From positions 1 through 5,039 of the forward strand of contig PMYM01000280.1 in NCBI GenBank assembly GCA_003171235.1: a stretch of DNA of 5,039 nt, written 5' to 3'. Each line of letters begins with the position of its first letter. Positions within the stretch are counted from its first letter, which is position 1. The notes beneath the pieces are model-generated. The model was not told the DNA's origin. It saw nothing but the letters and a program-made list of their open reading frames with translations, and made no database searches. Position numbers and translations under genes: made by a program. This DNA comes from Phycisphaerales bacterium (GTDB lineage Bacteria > Planctomycetota > Phycisphaerae > SM23-33). Shown piece after piece: positions 1-5,039 of the stretch.

Positions 1-84
1 GGACTGTCTGGTGTTAGTGTCTGTCGCGGGGAGGAGGGAGGGAACCAAAAAATGCGCACAAACTGAACCTTTCGGGCATTAGAT

Positions 85-92
85 GGAAGGAG
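85..92 (+). promoter_or_regulatory. Strong ribosome binding site fixing the GTG start at 99
   Basis: GGAAGGAG is close to the full anti-Shine-Dalgarno complement and sits six bases before GTG at 99-101. It is the best ribosome binding site in the window. It supports translation of the short Prim-Pol fragment from GTG, and shows that the truncated gene has kept an intact initiation region. Confidence 0.65.
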
Positions 93-98
93 ATTTTC

Positions 99-434
99 GT
101 GAACGAAGAAAGGTTCAAAGCGGAACTGGACGCGTATTTCCGGGCGGGGTGGCGGGTTTTCCCCGTCAAATACCGCGAGAAGACGCCCTTGACGCCCCAC
201 GGGTTCAAGGACGCGGTAAGAACCCGCCCGGACTTTGAAACGTTGTGCGGCGGGCAATCAGAGACGAATATCGGGTTCCCAACCGGCTGCGTGAACGACG
301 TGTTTGTAATCGACTTCGATTACACCCACGGCGGCGGCATCGTCGCCGACTCGGTCCCCGCCGCCGAGTACCAGGAAACACTGGACAAGGCCCGCGCCTT
401 GCTGGAGGCCATAGACCTGGCCCGGTCGCCCTGA
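99..434 (+). CDS. Truncated Prim-Pol (bifunctional primase-polymerase N-terminal) domain protein
   Basis: The 111-residue product resembles the N-terminal half of the archaeo-eukaryotic primase-like Prim-Pol domain found in phage, plasmid and integrated-element replication proteins. Visible family features, in order: an opening helix ending in AGWRVFPV (residues 16-23), a K-x-P-L stretch (K28, P30, L31), HGFKDA (34-39), NIGFPTG (57-63) and VIDFD (70-74), whose D72 and D74 match the metal-binding DxD. The later His-containing G-G-x-H segment and third acidic residue expected of an active domain are absent, because the frame stops 37 residues after D74. Full domains are usually well over 150 residues and are fused to a helicase or other module, so this is probably a nonfunctional remnant, or a short domain of unknown role. 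The GTG start is chosen because GGAAGGAG (85-92) lies six bases upstream. The domain assignment is by motif order only. No helicase or integrase is visible beside it. Confidence 0.68.
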   Translation: MNEERFKAELDAYFRAGWRVFPVKYREKTPLTPHGFKDAVRTRPDFETLCGGQSETNIGFPTGCVNDVFVIDFDYTHGGGIVADSVPAAEYQETLDKARALLEAIDLARSP

Positions 435-539
435 GGGCCGGAAGTGGCGGGCTCAATGGCGGGAAATAGATGCAAGGCGGGGGGAACTTTCATCACCCGC
501 CGTGCGTCCAACTGTGCGGAGTATAATAAGGGGTAACTC
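435..539 (+). other. Intergenic gap with a weak GC-rich hairpin
   Basis: This 105-base gap separates the Prim-Pol fragment from the four-gene cluster and would be the natural place for the cluster promoter. A 6-bp stem can form between GGCGGG (476-481) and CCCGCC (496-501) around a 14-base loop, with no T-run after it, so it is a poor terminator candidate. A TATAAT hexamer (522-527) occurs without a matching -35 and too close to the start codon to be convincing. AAGGGG (528-533), six bases before ATG 540, is the likely ribosome binding site of the next gene. I see no other gene or conserved RNA here. Confidence 0.4.
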
Positions 540-1040
540 ATGAAGAGCCTGGTGCCAATCGTTGTGGTCGCTGCCGGGACGATGTTGGCGGCGCTTGCGG
601 TATTTTATCCCACGGGCCTGACGGCCGTGGATTCGCCCAAGATCGCCGTCGCCAATCCCAAAATCACCGTGGACGGCTGCGAGTTCTCCGTCCTGCCCGG
701 CAAAGAGGTGTACGACGTGGGCGAAAAGCCCACATTGAGCCTCTATGCGGTCAACACCACGGACAAGCCAAAGTCCGTGACGGTCAAGCTGCAGATTCTC
801 AGCCGGCCCACGAGCAATCCCATGTCGCGCATGCCTGTCAGAACCACGGCGCTGTGGCAGAAGGATTACAGCCTATCACTGGCCGGCGGGGAGTCCCGGG
901 TGGTGCCCATCGAGACCAACGCGGCGTTGACCGCAGTTGATGCCTTCGTTTCGCTTGGGGCTGACAAGCAGAGCATTCAAGTGCCGCTGAAGATCAACGC
1001 TCCGGCCACCCAGTCGGCGTCCCAAGCGCCTCAGCCTTGA
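540..1040 (+). CDS. Membrane-anchored or secreted beta-sandwich-like protein of unknown function
   Basis: I do not recognise a named family for this 166-residue protein. Residues 4-23 form a hydrophobic signal peptide or signal anchor (VPIVVVAAGTMLAALAVFY) after a short Lys-containing N-terminus, so the rest should lie outside the cytoplasm. Residues about 42-152 alternate hydrophobic and polar residues as beta strands do. They include a stretch (VYDVGEKPTLSLYAVNTTDKP, shown here in part: GEKPTLSLYAVNTTDKP, 61-77) typical of Ig-like or CARDB-like modules that describe unfolded strands joined by polar turns. The last 14 residues are rich in Pro, Ala, Gln and Ser. A sole Cys (C47) lies outside the anchor and no lipobox is seen. 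AAGGGG six bases upstream supports ATG 540. The stop codon overlaps the next start as TGATG, so translation is probably coupled to the pentein-like gene, and the two exported products may act together. Role unknown; an adhesion, scaffold or binding role is only a guess from the fold pattern. Confidence 0.8.
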   Translation: MKSLVPIVVVAAGTMLAALAVFYPTGLTAVDSPKIAVANPKITVDGCEFSVLPGKEVYDVGEKPTLSLYAVNTTDKPKSVTVKLQILSRPTSNPMSRMPVRTTALWQKDYSLSLAGGESRVVPIETNAALTAVDAFVSLGADKQSIQVPLKINAPATQSASQAPQP

Positions 1041-2200
1041 TGCGTGGCCGGCAGGTGAGTCAAGGGCAAGCGAATCGCATGCGTCCCTGGCACATTGCCG
1101 TTGGAATGCTGATCGGGTTGGCCCTGGCGGCTGGGGTCATCAGCATGAGCGGGCGGGCAGTCGCCACGGCGGCTGACCACGGCCCCATCCTGAGCGACTG
1201 CCACGGCCAGATCCGCACACTGGCCATTCAGTACACATCGCAGGCTCGGCCGGTGGTTGGGCCGGTGTACCGCGACTTCCTGCGGCAACTTCCCGACGAC
1301 GTGACGGTGTACGCTGCCTGTCCGACGCAGGACGATTACCGCGACCTGCTGGAGTGCATCGGACCTGTGGATTGCCGCATGGTTCCGGTGACGGTCGGGC
1401 ATGAGATTACGGCCTGGTCGCGCGACCGCTTCCTGTCAGCCGGCAGAGGCGACTCCGTCACGCTGCTGGGTCCGTTGGGGGCCGACGGGGCGGAGAACTG
1501 GCCGGCAAGGGCGGGCGATCTGCGGGTGCCGGCGGAGTTGGCAACGCTTGCGGGGGTCGACTATCAGCGGGGAGACCTGTTCTTCGACGGGGGAGACTTT
1601 GTCTGTGACGGCCGGCGGGCGTTCGTCGCACCCGGCGTCATCGCCCGCAACATTCAGCACACCGTTACGGACAAGGCCCACTTGCTCAGGGAATTGGAGC
1701 GGATTGCGGGTCGCCCGGTGGTGCTGCTGGAGAACGGCCCGCAGCATCACGCCGGCATGTTCATGATGGCCGCCCAGGAGAATGTGATAGTGGTGGGGGA
1801 TCCTCGCGCCGGGCAGCGATGGTTGGAACAGCAATCCCAGGCCGGCGCGCCGCCGGTCGTCTGCCCGCCCGAGGGGCCGGACTTCTCCGACCAGGTCGTC
1901 GCCCGCTTCGACGCCGTCGCCGATGCCGCCGTCGCTGCCGGCTGCCGCGTCGTCCGCGTGCCCATAGTTCCCGGCCGGAACGGCCGAACCTTCGTAACCT
2001 ACCTCAACGTCATAATCGACCAGCGTGACGGCCGAAGGATCGTCTACATGCCGACATACCGCGGGCTGGAGGGGCTCAACCAGGTGGCCGCCGGCGTGTG
2101 GCAGTCGCTTGACTGCCAGGTTTGCCCGGTCGATTGCACCGACCTGTACATCCACTTCGGCGCCCTTCGCTGCCTGGTCAACGTCGTCCGCCGGGGTTGA
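1040..2200 (+). CDS. Exported pentein-fold protein, agmatine/peptidyl-arginine deiminase-like
   Basis: The 386-residue product (numbered from ATG 1040) has the motif order of the pentein superfamily, whose members hydrolyse or transfer guanidino groups (agmatine deiminase, bacterial PAD, arginine deiminase, amidinotransferases). Seen in order: WSRD (W126-D129), matching W-x-R-D; FDGGD (182-186), matching the (E/D)GG motif; HHAGMF (236-241), matching the H-x-D-x-F site; TYLNV and a following P-x-Y-R-G region; and GALRCLVN, whose C378 is the presumed nucleophile nine residues from the end. H237 would be the catalytic His, but the Asp of His-x-Asp is Gly239, so substrate or activity may differ. 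Residues about 19-36 are hydrophobic and precede AVATA, suggesting a signal peptide and export, unlike cytoplasmic agmatine deiminases. ATG 1040 overlaps the previous stop (TGATG) but lacks a clear ribosome site; ATG 1079 (M14), nearer the signal segment, is the main alternative. Substrate cannot be named. Confidence 0.72.
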   Translation: MRGRQVSQGQANRMRPWHIAVGMLIGLALAAGVISMSGRAVATAADHGPILSDCHGQIRTLAIQYTSQARPVVGPVYRDFLRQLPDDVTVYAACPTQDDYRDLLECIGPVDCRMVPVTVGHEITAWSRDRFLSAGRGDSVTLLGPLGADGAENWPARAGDLRVPAELATLAGVDYQRGDLFFDGGDFVCDGRRAFVAPGVIARNIQHTVTDKAHLLRELERIAGRPVVLLENGPQHHAGMFMMAAQENVIVVGDPRAGQRWLEQQSQAGAPPVVCPPEGPDFSDQVVARFDAVADAAVAAGCRVVRVPIVPGRNGRTFVTYLNVIIDQRDGRRIVYMPTYRGLEGLNQVAAGVWQSLDCQVCPVDCTDLYIHFGALRCLVNVVRRG

Positions 2201-2210
2201 TCGGAGGTTT

Positions 2211-2228
2211 TGCCGCCGCGGGGCGGCG
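2211..2228 (+). other. GC-rich hairpin between the pentein-like and radical SAM genes
   Basis: GCCGCC (2212-2217) and GGCGGC (2222-2227) form a perfect 6-bp stem around the loop GCGG, extendable by a T-G pair. It begins 12 bases after the upstream stop. No T-run follows (the next bases are purine-rich), so it is not a classical intrinsic terminator. It may slow RNA polymerase, protect the upstream mRNA end, or simply reflect local GC content. Confidence 0.3.
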
Positions 2229-2270
2229 CGGAAGTTGGTAATATGCTGAAACTTTCGTTAAGGCGCGAAC

Positions 2271-3734
2271 ATGCGATTGCTGCTGGTTATGCCGACCGGC
2301 CTGCAGGTCGGGTACGACAATTTCTTCTCCAGTTCGCCCTTGGGCATCGAGACGCTGGCGGCCCACGCCCGGCGATACGCCGACGTGTCGCTGGCCGACG
2401 TCCGCGGCGGCAGCAACGACTTCGAGGCCCACGCCGACAAAATGCTAGCCGATTCGCCCGAGATAGTCGGCATCAGCCTCAACGCCGCCCCGCACACCAA
2501 TTACACGCTCAAGCTGGCCGAGGCCCTGCGCCGCCGGCGGGGCGACCTCAAGATCATCGTGGGCGGCCAGCAGGCCACCTTCCTGCCGCGGGAACTGCTG
2601 GGCACGGGCAACATCGACGCGATCGTGCGCGGCGAGGGCGAAGAGACCCTGACCGAAATCCTGCAGCGCGGCGGCGATTGGCGCGGCGTGGCCGGGGTGA
2701 GCTGGCGCGACAATGGCGCCTTCCACGACGAGCCCGACCGCCCCCTGCGCAGCGACCTGGACAGCCTGGAACTGCCCGCCCGCGACCTCTTGCCCGACCG
2801 CAGCCGCTACCGCATGGGCGCGGTGCGGGTGGAGGGCATCGAGTCCAGCCGTGGCTGCCCGTTCCAGTGCTCCTTCTGCTCCATCCGCAATTTCCATCGC
2901 GGCAAGTGGCGGGCCAAGAGCGTCCAGCGCGTGATGCGCGAGGTGGATTTCATCCTGGAGCGCTACCCGGAGCGTAAGGTCATCTACTTTGCCGACGACA
3001 ACTTCGCCACCGACATTCGCCGAGTGGAGGGCATCTGCCAGGCCATCATCCAGCGCCGCACCGAGGCCTTCTTCTGGTGCCAGGCCCGGGCCGACATGCT
3101 GGCCGAACACCCCGAAATAGTGGAGTTGATGGGCAAGGCGCATTTTGCGGCCGTGCTGGTGGGCATCGAGACGCCGGTGGAGCGGCTGCTGGCCTCGGCC
3201 AAGAAGGGCACCAAACCCGGCCAGGTGGAAAAGGCCATCAAGCTTCTGCACGCCCAGGACGTGGGAATATGGGGCACCTTCTGCCTGGGCCTGCCCGGCG
3301 AGACGCCCGAGGAAACCCGCCTCGCCGGCGAGTACATCGCCAAGACCAAGGTGGACGTGGCCCAGATCACCGTGGCCACGCCCATCCCCGGCTCGGCCCT
3401 GTACGACGAGGCCAAGGCCGCCGGCGACATCTTTGAAACCGACTGGGACCGCTTCGACTTCACCAGCCCGACCATGAAGGGCCAGATGTCCAAGAAGGAC
3501 CTGGATGCCATCATACAGAAGGCCTACCTGGGCACCTATCTCAGCGGGCGGTTTCTGCTCTCGCTGTTTTCCAGGCGCACCAATCTGCACCGGCTTCGGC
3601 AGACCGCCTTCAGCGTGTTCTGGACCTGGATCAAGTTCATGATCAAAGTGCGACTGGCCGCACTGGTGGGATACCGCGGCAAGATCCTTCAGCCGCATGA
3701 GCGCCAGGCGCTGGAAGAAGCTAAGGATAAGTAG
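2271..3734 (+). CDS. Cobalamin-binding-domain radical SAM enzyme (class B methylase / BchE-like)
   Basis: This 487-residue protein has the two-domain layout of B12-dependent radical SAM enzymes, which include methylases and the BchE, HpnJ and HpnP groups. Residues 1 to about 140 form a Rossmann-like cobalamin-binding domain (MRLLLVMPTG, VGISLNAAP, IIVGGQQATF, then RGEGE at 120-124). The radical SAM barrel follows with the cluster motif C196-x3-C200-x2-C203, the FADDNF strand (240-245), GIE (298-300) and GLPGET (340-345), all typical of this class. The base-off cobalamin motif D-x-H-x-x-G is not seen; the corresponding stretch reads DVRGGS (43-48), so B12, if bound, would lack the protein His ligand. 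A C-terminal extension after about residue 420 carries a hydrophobic, basic segment (about 446-467) that could touch the membrane. The start ATG follows TAAGG by seven bases. It sits 70 bases after the pentein-like gene and 29 before a permease. The substrate is unknown; lipid, peptide and tetrapyrrole substrates are all used by relatives. Confidence 0.88.
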   Translation: MRLLLVMPTGLQVGYDNFFSSSPLGIETLAAHARRYADVSLADVRGGSNDFEAHADKMLADSPEIVGISLNAAPHTNYTLKLAEALRRRRGDLKIIVGGQQATFLPRELLGTGNIDAIVRGEGEETLTEILQRGGDWRGVAGVSWRDNGAFHDEPDRPLRSDLDSLELPARDLLPDRSRYRMGAVRVEGIESSRGCPFQCSFCSIRNFHRGKWRAKSVQRVMREVDFILERYPERKVIYFADDNFATDIRRVEGICQAIIQRRTEAFFWCQARADMLAEHPEIVELMGKAHFAAVLVGIETPVERLLASAKKGTKPGQVEKAIKLLHAQDVGIWGTFCLGLPGETPEETRLAGEYIAKTKVDVAQITVATPIPGSALYDEAKAAGDIFETDWDRFDFTSPTMKGQMSKKDLDAIIQKAYLGTYLSGRFLLSLFSRRTNLHRLRQTAFSVFWTWIKFMIKVRLAALVGYRGKILQPHERQALEEAKDK

Positions 3735-3752
3735 CCTGCCGGTCAGAGGGTC

Positions 3753-3756
3753 GAGG
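3753..3756 (+). promoter_or_regulatory. Ribosome binding site deciding the GTG start of the permease
   Basis: GAGG lies seven bases before GTG 3764 in the 29-base gap after the radical SAM gene. It supports the GTG start, which places the first predicted helix right at the N-terminus as usual for EamA permeases; the next in-frame ATG would cut into that helix. Confidence 0.5.
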
Positions 3757-3763
3757 TTCGGCG

Positions 3764-4642
3764 GTGAGCACTTGCCTGGTAGCGCTGATAATCCTGTCGG
3801 CGTTCATGCACGCCGGGTGGAACCTGCTGGCCTGGCGCCAGAAGTCCCACGGCGTCGTGTTCATGTACCGATTGTTGCTGGCGGTGGCGGCAATCGGCTT
3901 TGCGCCGGCCCTGGCCGCCGAGCTTCGCCTGGGATGCATGGGCCGCGTCTGGCTGTACGTGCTGGGTTCGGGCGTTTTCTCGGCGGCCTACTGCTACTGC
4001 CTGGCCAGAGGCTACGAGACAGCCGATTTCACCGTGGTCTATCCGCTGGCGCGGGCGCTGCCGGTGCTCATGGTGGCAGTGGCGGATGTGGCGGGCGGGG
4101 CTCACTTGACCAGTTTTGCCTGGGCGGGGTTGGCCCTGGTGGCGGTGGGGGTGGCGCTGGCGCCGCTGCCGAGCCTGGGCGCCTTTTCCCGCGGCCACTA
4201 CTTGAATCGCGGCACGCTCTGGGTGGCGCTGGCGGCCCTGGGCACCGTGGGCTACACAGTGCTGGACAGCCGCGGGCAGAAGCTCGTTCCCCCCGGCCCG
4301 CAAACGGCCCTCACCTACTGCTATTTCTACTTCCTGGTGACCTTCGTCGTCTACGCCGTCATCATGAGGATCGCCAGCCGCAAGGTCGCAGCGACGGAGA
4401 GCGGCGGCTGGTCCTTGCCGGTCGCGGCGGCCCTGCTGAACTTCGCCGGATACTGGCTGGTCCTATGGGTCTTCCAGGCCATCCCCCAGGCCAGTTACGT
4501 GTTGGCCTTCCGCCAGACCAGCGTGATCATCGCGGTGGCCATTGCCTTCCTGGTGTTCAAGGAGAAGGGCAAGGCGGTCCGGCTTGCCGCGGCGGTGCTG
4601 ATCTGCTTGGGCTTGATCGCGATCAAGTTCTGGGGCAAGTAG
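3764..4642 (+). CDS. EamA/DMT-superfamily inner-membrane permease
   Basis: The 292-residue product is strongly hydrophobic, with about ten predicted membrane helices (roughly 4-23, 31-50, 62-82, 88-108, 117-135, 151-168, 182-202, 217-237, 244-265 and 271-289). This is the normal length and topology of drug/metabolite transporters built from two EamA repeats. Family-like marks are HAGWNLLAWR (16-25) in helix 1, the ADFTVVYPLARALPVL segment (87-102) beginning helix 4, and in the second half FRQTSVIIAVAIAFLVFKEK (249-268), where a conserved Glu (E267) ends the ninth helix, followed by a last helix rich in Gly, Leu and Ile. Members export or import amino acids, nucleotides, sugars or other small metabolites across the inner membrane; the substrate cannot be read from sequence. 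It follows the radical SAM gene by 29 bases, so co-transcription is likely and it may carry that enzyme's product or precursor, which is an inference from position. Confidence 0.88.
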   Translation: MSTCLVALIILSAFMHAGWNLLAWRQKSHGVVFMYRLLLAVAAIGFAPALAAELRLGCMGRVWLYVLGSGVFSAAYCYCLARGYETADFTVVYPLARALPVLMVAVADVAGGAHLTSFAWAGLALVAVGVALAPLPSLGAFSRGHYLNRGTLWVALAALGTVGYTVLDSRGQKLVPPGPQTALTYCYFYFLVTFVVYAVIMRIASRKVAATESGGWSLPVAAALLNFAGYWLVLWVFQAIPQASYVLAFRQTSVIIAVAIAFLVFKEKGKAVRLAAAVLICLGLIAIKFWGK

Positions 4643-4643
4643 G

Positions 4644-4657
4644 GCGAGGCCGCTCGC
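4644..4657 (+). terminator. Possible weak terminator hairpin after the permease gene
   Basis: GCGAG (4644-4648) and CTCGC (4653-4657) form a 5-bp stem around GCCG, starting one base after the TAG stop. A mildly T-rich stretch (TTGTTCTTCCC, 4668-4678) follows about ten bases later, not directly after the stem. Short stem and displaced T-run make this a weak candidate for the end of the cluster transcript; the stronger hairpin at 4715-4734 is the alternative. Confidence 0.25.
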
Positions 4658-4706
4658 GCAATTCCAGTTGTTCTTCCCTGTCAGAAGATGAAGATGACCG
4701 AGGCGA

Positions 4707-4734
4707 CATTCAAGGCCGGGGCGGAAGCCCCGGC
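4707..4734 (+). repeat. REP-like palindromic hairpin, left arm of a 28-base inverted repeat
   Basis: GCCGGGGC (4715-4722) pairs perfectly with GCCCCGGC (4727-4734) around the loop GGAA, a GNRA-type tetraloop, giving a very stable 8-bp stem. Including the flanking CATTCAAG, 26 of 28 bases recur in reverse complement at 4929-4956. No T-run follows (AAAAG does), so it is not a standard terminator, though it may stabilise or end the mRNA of the upstream cluster. Two inverted hairpin copies resemble REP doublets (REPINs), which are spread by RAYT transposases in other bacteria; none is visible here. Confidence 0.7.
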
Positions 4735-4928
4735 AAAAGAGGCGGTCCGAGGAAAGAAGAGCCATCCGCGTGCGACCTCCACTGACAAGCTCACGTTGGC
4801 GATGTAGATATTGCCGGTGCTGTCCGCCTGCCGAGGCCGCAAAAGCAGCGGCACATCTCTTCATCGCCAGCGGAAACCTTGCGCGGGGCAGACCAGCGGA
4901 TGGCTCCCCGCCAAGAAACGTCCGGGCC

Positions 4929-4956
4929 GCCGGGACTTCCGCCCCGGCCTGGAATG
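4929..4956 (-). repeat. REP-like palindromic hairpin, right arm of a 28-base inverted repeat
   Basis: Read on the minus strand, this copy matches the arm at 4707-4734 in 26 of 28 bases. One change (C to T, minus strand) falls inside the stem and still allows a G-U pair on that strand, while the plus strand would have an A-C mismatch; the GGAA loop is unchanged. The minus strand is therefore the better folded version, mirroring the plus-strand fold of the left copy. The 194 bases between the arms contain no convincing gene. Confidence 0.7.
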
Positions 4957-4964
4957 GGGTCCGA

Positions 4965-5008
4965 ACCGGGTACATAGGTAACAGTTTGTACCGGGGACAT
5001 GGGTAACA
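4965..5008. repeat. Tandem 19-base direct repeats, 25-base period, insertion-sequence-end-like
   Basis: Two copies, 4965-4983 and 4990-5008, agree in 17 of 19 bases; the consensus is ACCGGGKACATRGGTAACA, with six bases between the copies. On the minus strand each unit reads TGTTACC-ATGT-CCCGGT. Repeated units like this near a TGT terminus are known from the ends of IS21- and IS481-type elements, where the transposase binds them. That family link rests on recalled appearance, not on a search. If the element end is the TGT at 5008, it lies to the left; if the repeats are the upstream part of a transposase gene, it lies to the right beyond the window. Confidence 0.5.
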
Positions 5009-5032
5009 CTCTGGAAGTAGGATGGCGGCTCG

Positions 5033-5039
5033 AAAGGAG
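5033..5039 (+). promoter_or_regulatory. Ribosome-binding-like site at the right edge, gene probably starts outside
   Basis: AAAGGAG occupies the last seven bases and would suit a start codon a few bases past the window. An alternative is ATG 5022, preceded by GGAAG (5013-5017) and reading MAARKE to the edge. Either way the repeats at 4965-5008 would be the leader of that gene, possibly a transposase. Too little sequence remains to call a product. Confidence 0.3.

Noticed and set aside
522..527. TATAAT hexamer just before the gene at 540
   Set aside because: No -35-like hexamer lies at 16-18 bases upstream, there is no extended -10, and a transcript starting from it would lose the AAGGGG ribosome site. 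Probably chance.
2210..2977. A 255-codon plus-strand frame starting before the radical SAM gene
   Set aside because: It runs out of frame through the radical SAM coding region and yields an Arg/Pro/Gly-rich product typical of frame-shifted GC-rich DNA.
2445..3698. A 417-codon open frame on the minus strand opposite the radical SAM gene
   Set aside because: Its translation is low-complexity, rich in Ala, Gly, His and Leu, with no recognisable motif. It is the antisense shadow of a GC-rich gene whose plus-strand product has clear family motifs.
4715..4734. Reading the GGAA-loop hairpin as a standard intrinsic terminator
   Set aside because: The stem is strong, but AAAAG follows on the plus strand and no T-run follows on the minus strand either. 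A near-identical inverted copy points to a repeat family instead.
3697..4785. A 362-codon plus-strand frame overlapping the permease
   Set aside because: The product is Gly/Arg/Pro-rich without membrane helices or motifs, while the alternative frame gives a textbook EamA permease.
4791..5009. A 72-codon minus-strand frame through the right-end repeats
   Set aside because: It reads through both the direct repeats and a hairpin arm, has no recognisable domain or convincing ribosome site, and looks like a chance open frame.
1..5039. CRISPR array, tRNA or rRNA genes
   Set aside because: No regularly spaced repeats beyond the two-copy 25-base-period unit, and no tRNA-like cloverleaf or conserved rRNA segments were recognised on reading.

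Overview
The window is GC-rich bacterial DNA of about 5 kb. All five convincing genes lie on the plus strand. The GC-rich codon use, the exported small proteins and the GC-rich intergenic hairpins suggest an environmental, possibly planctomycete-like bacterium, but no marker gene is present and this assignment is an inference.

Layout. Positions 99-434 hold a short GTG-started gene whose product looks like the N-terminal half of a primase-polymerase (Prim-Pol) domain that stops soon after its DxD motif; it is probably a remnant of, or cargo from, a phage or plasmid. After a gap of about 105 bases comes a co-directional cluster. It consists of a membrane-anchored or secreted beta-sandwich-like protein (540-1040), an exported pentein-fold protein resembling agmatine and peptidyl-arginine deiminases (1040-2200, joined by a TGATG overlap), a cobalamin-domain radical SAM enzyme (2271-3734) and a ten-helix EamA/DMT permease (3764-4642). 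The spacing (overlap, 70 bases, 29 bases) fits one transcript or two closely linked ones.

How the genes could work together. The radical SAM enzyme would modify a small molecule, lipid or peptide in the cytoplasm, and the permease could move a small metabolite across the membrane. The two exported proteins act outside the cytoplasm. The shared pathway is an inference from gene order only. The pentein protein keeps its presumed catalytic Cys and His, but an otherwise typical Asp of the His-x-Asp motif reads as Gly.

The last 400 bases (4643-5039) carry no convincing complete gene. They hold a small hairpin just after the permease, a near-perfect 28-base inverted repeat whose two arms are each a self-complementary hairpin with a GGAA tetraloop (a REP/REPIN- or MITE-like arrangement), and a pair of 19-base direct repeats with 25-base period that resemble the end of an insertion sequence. 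A ribosome-binding-like AAAGGAG sits at the very right edge, so another gene, perhaps a transposase, may begin just beyond the window.
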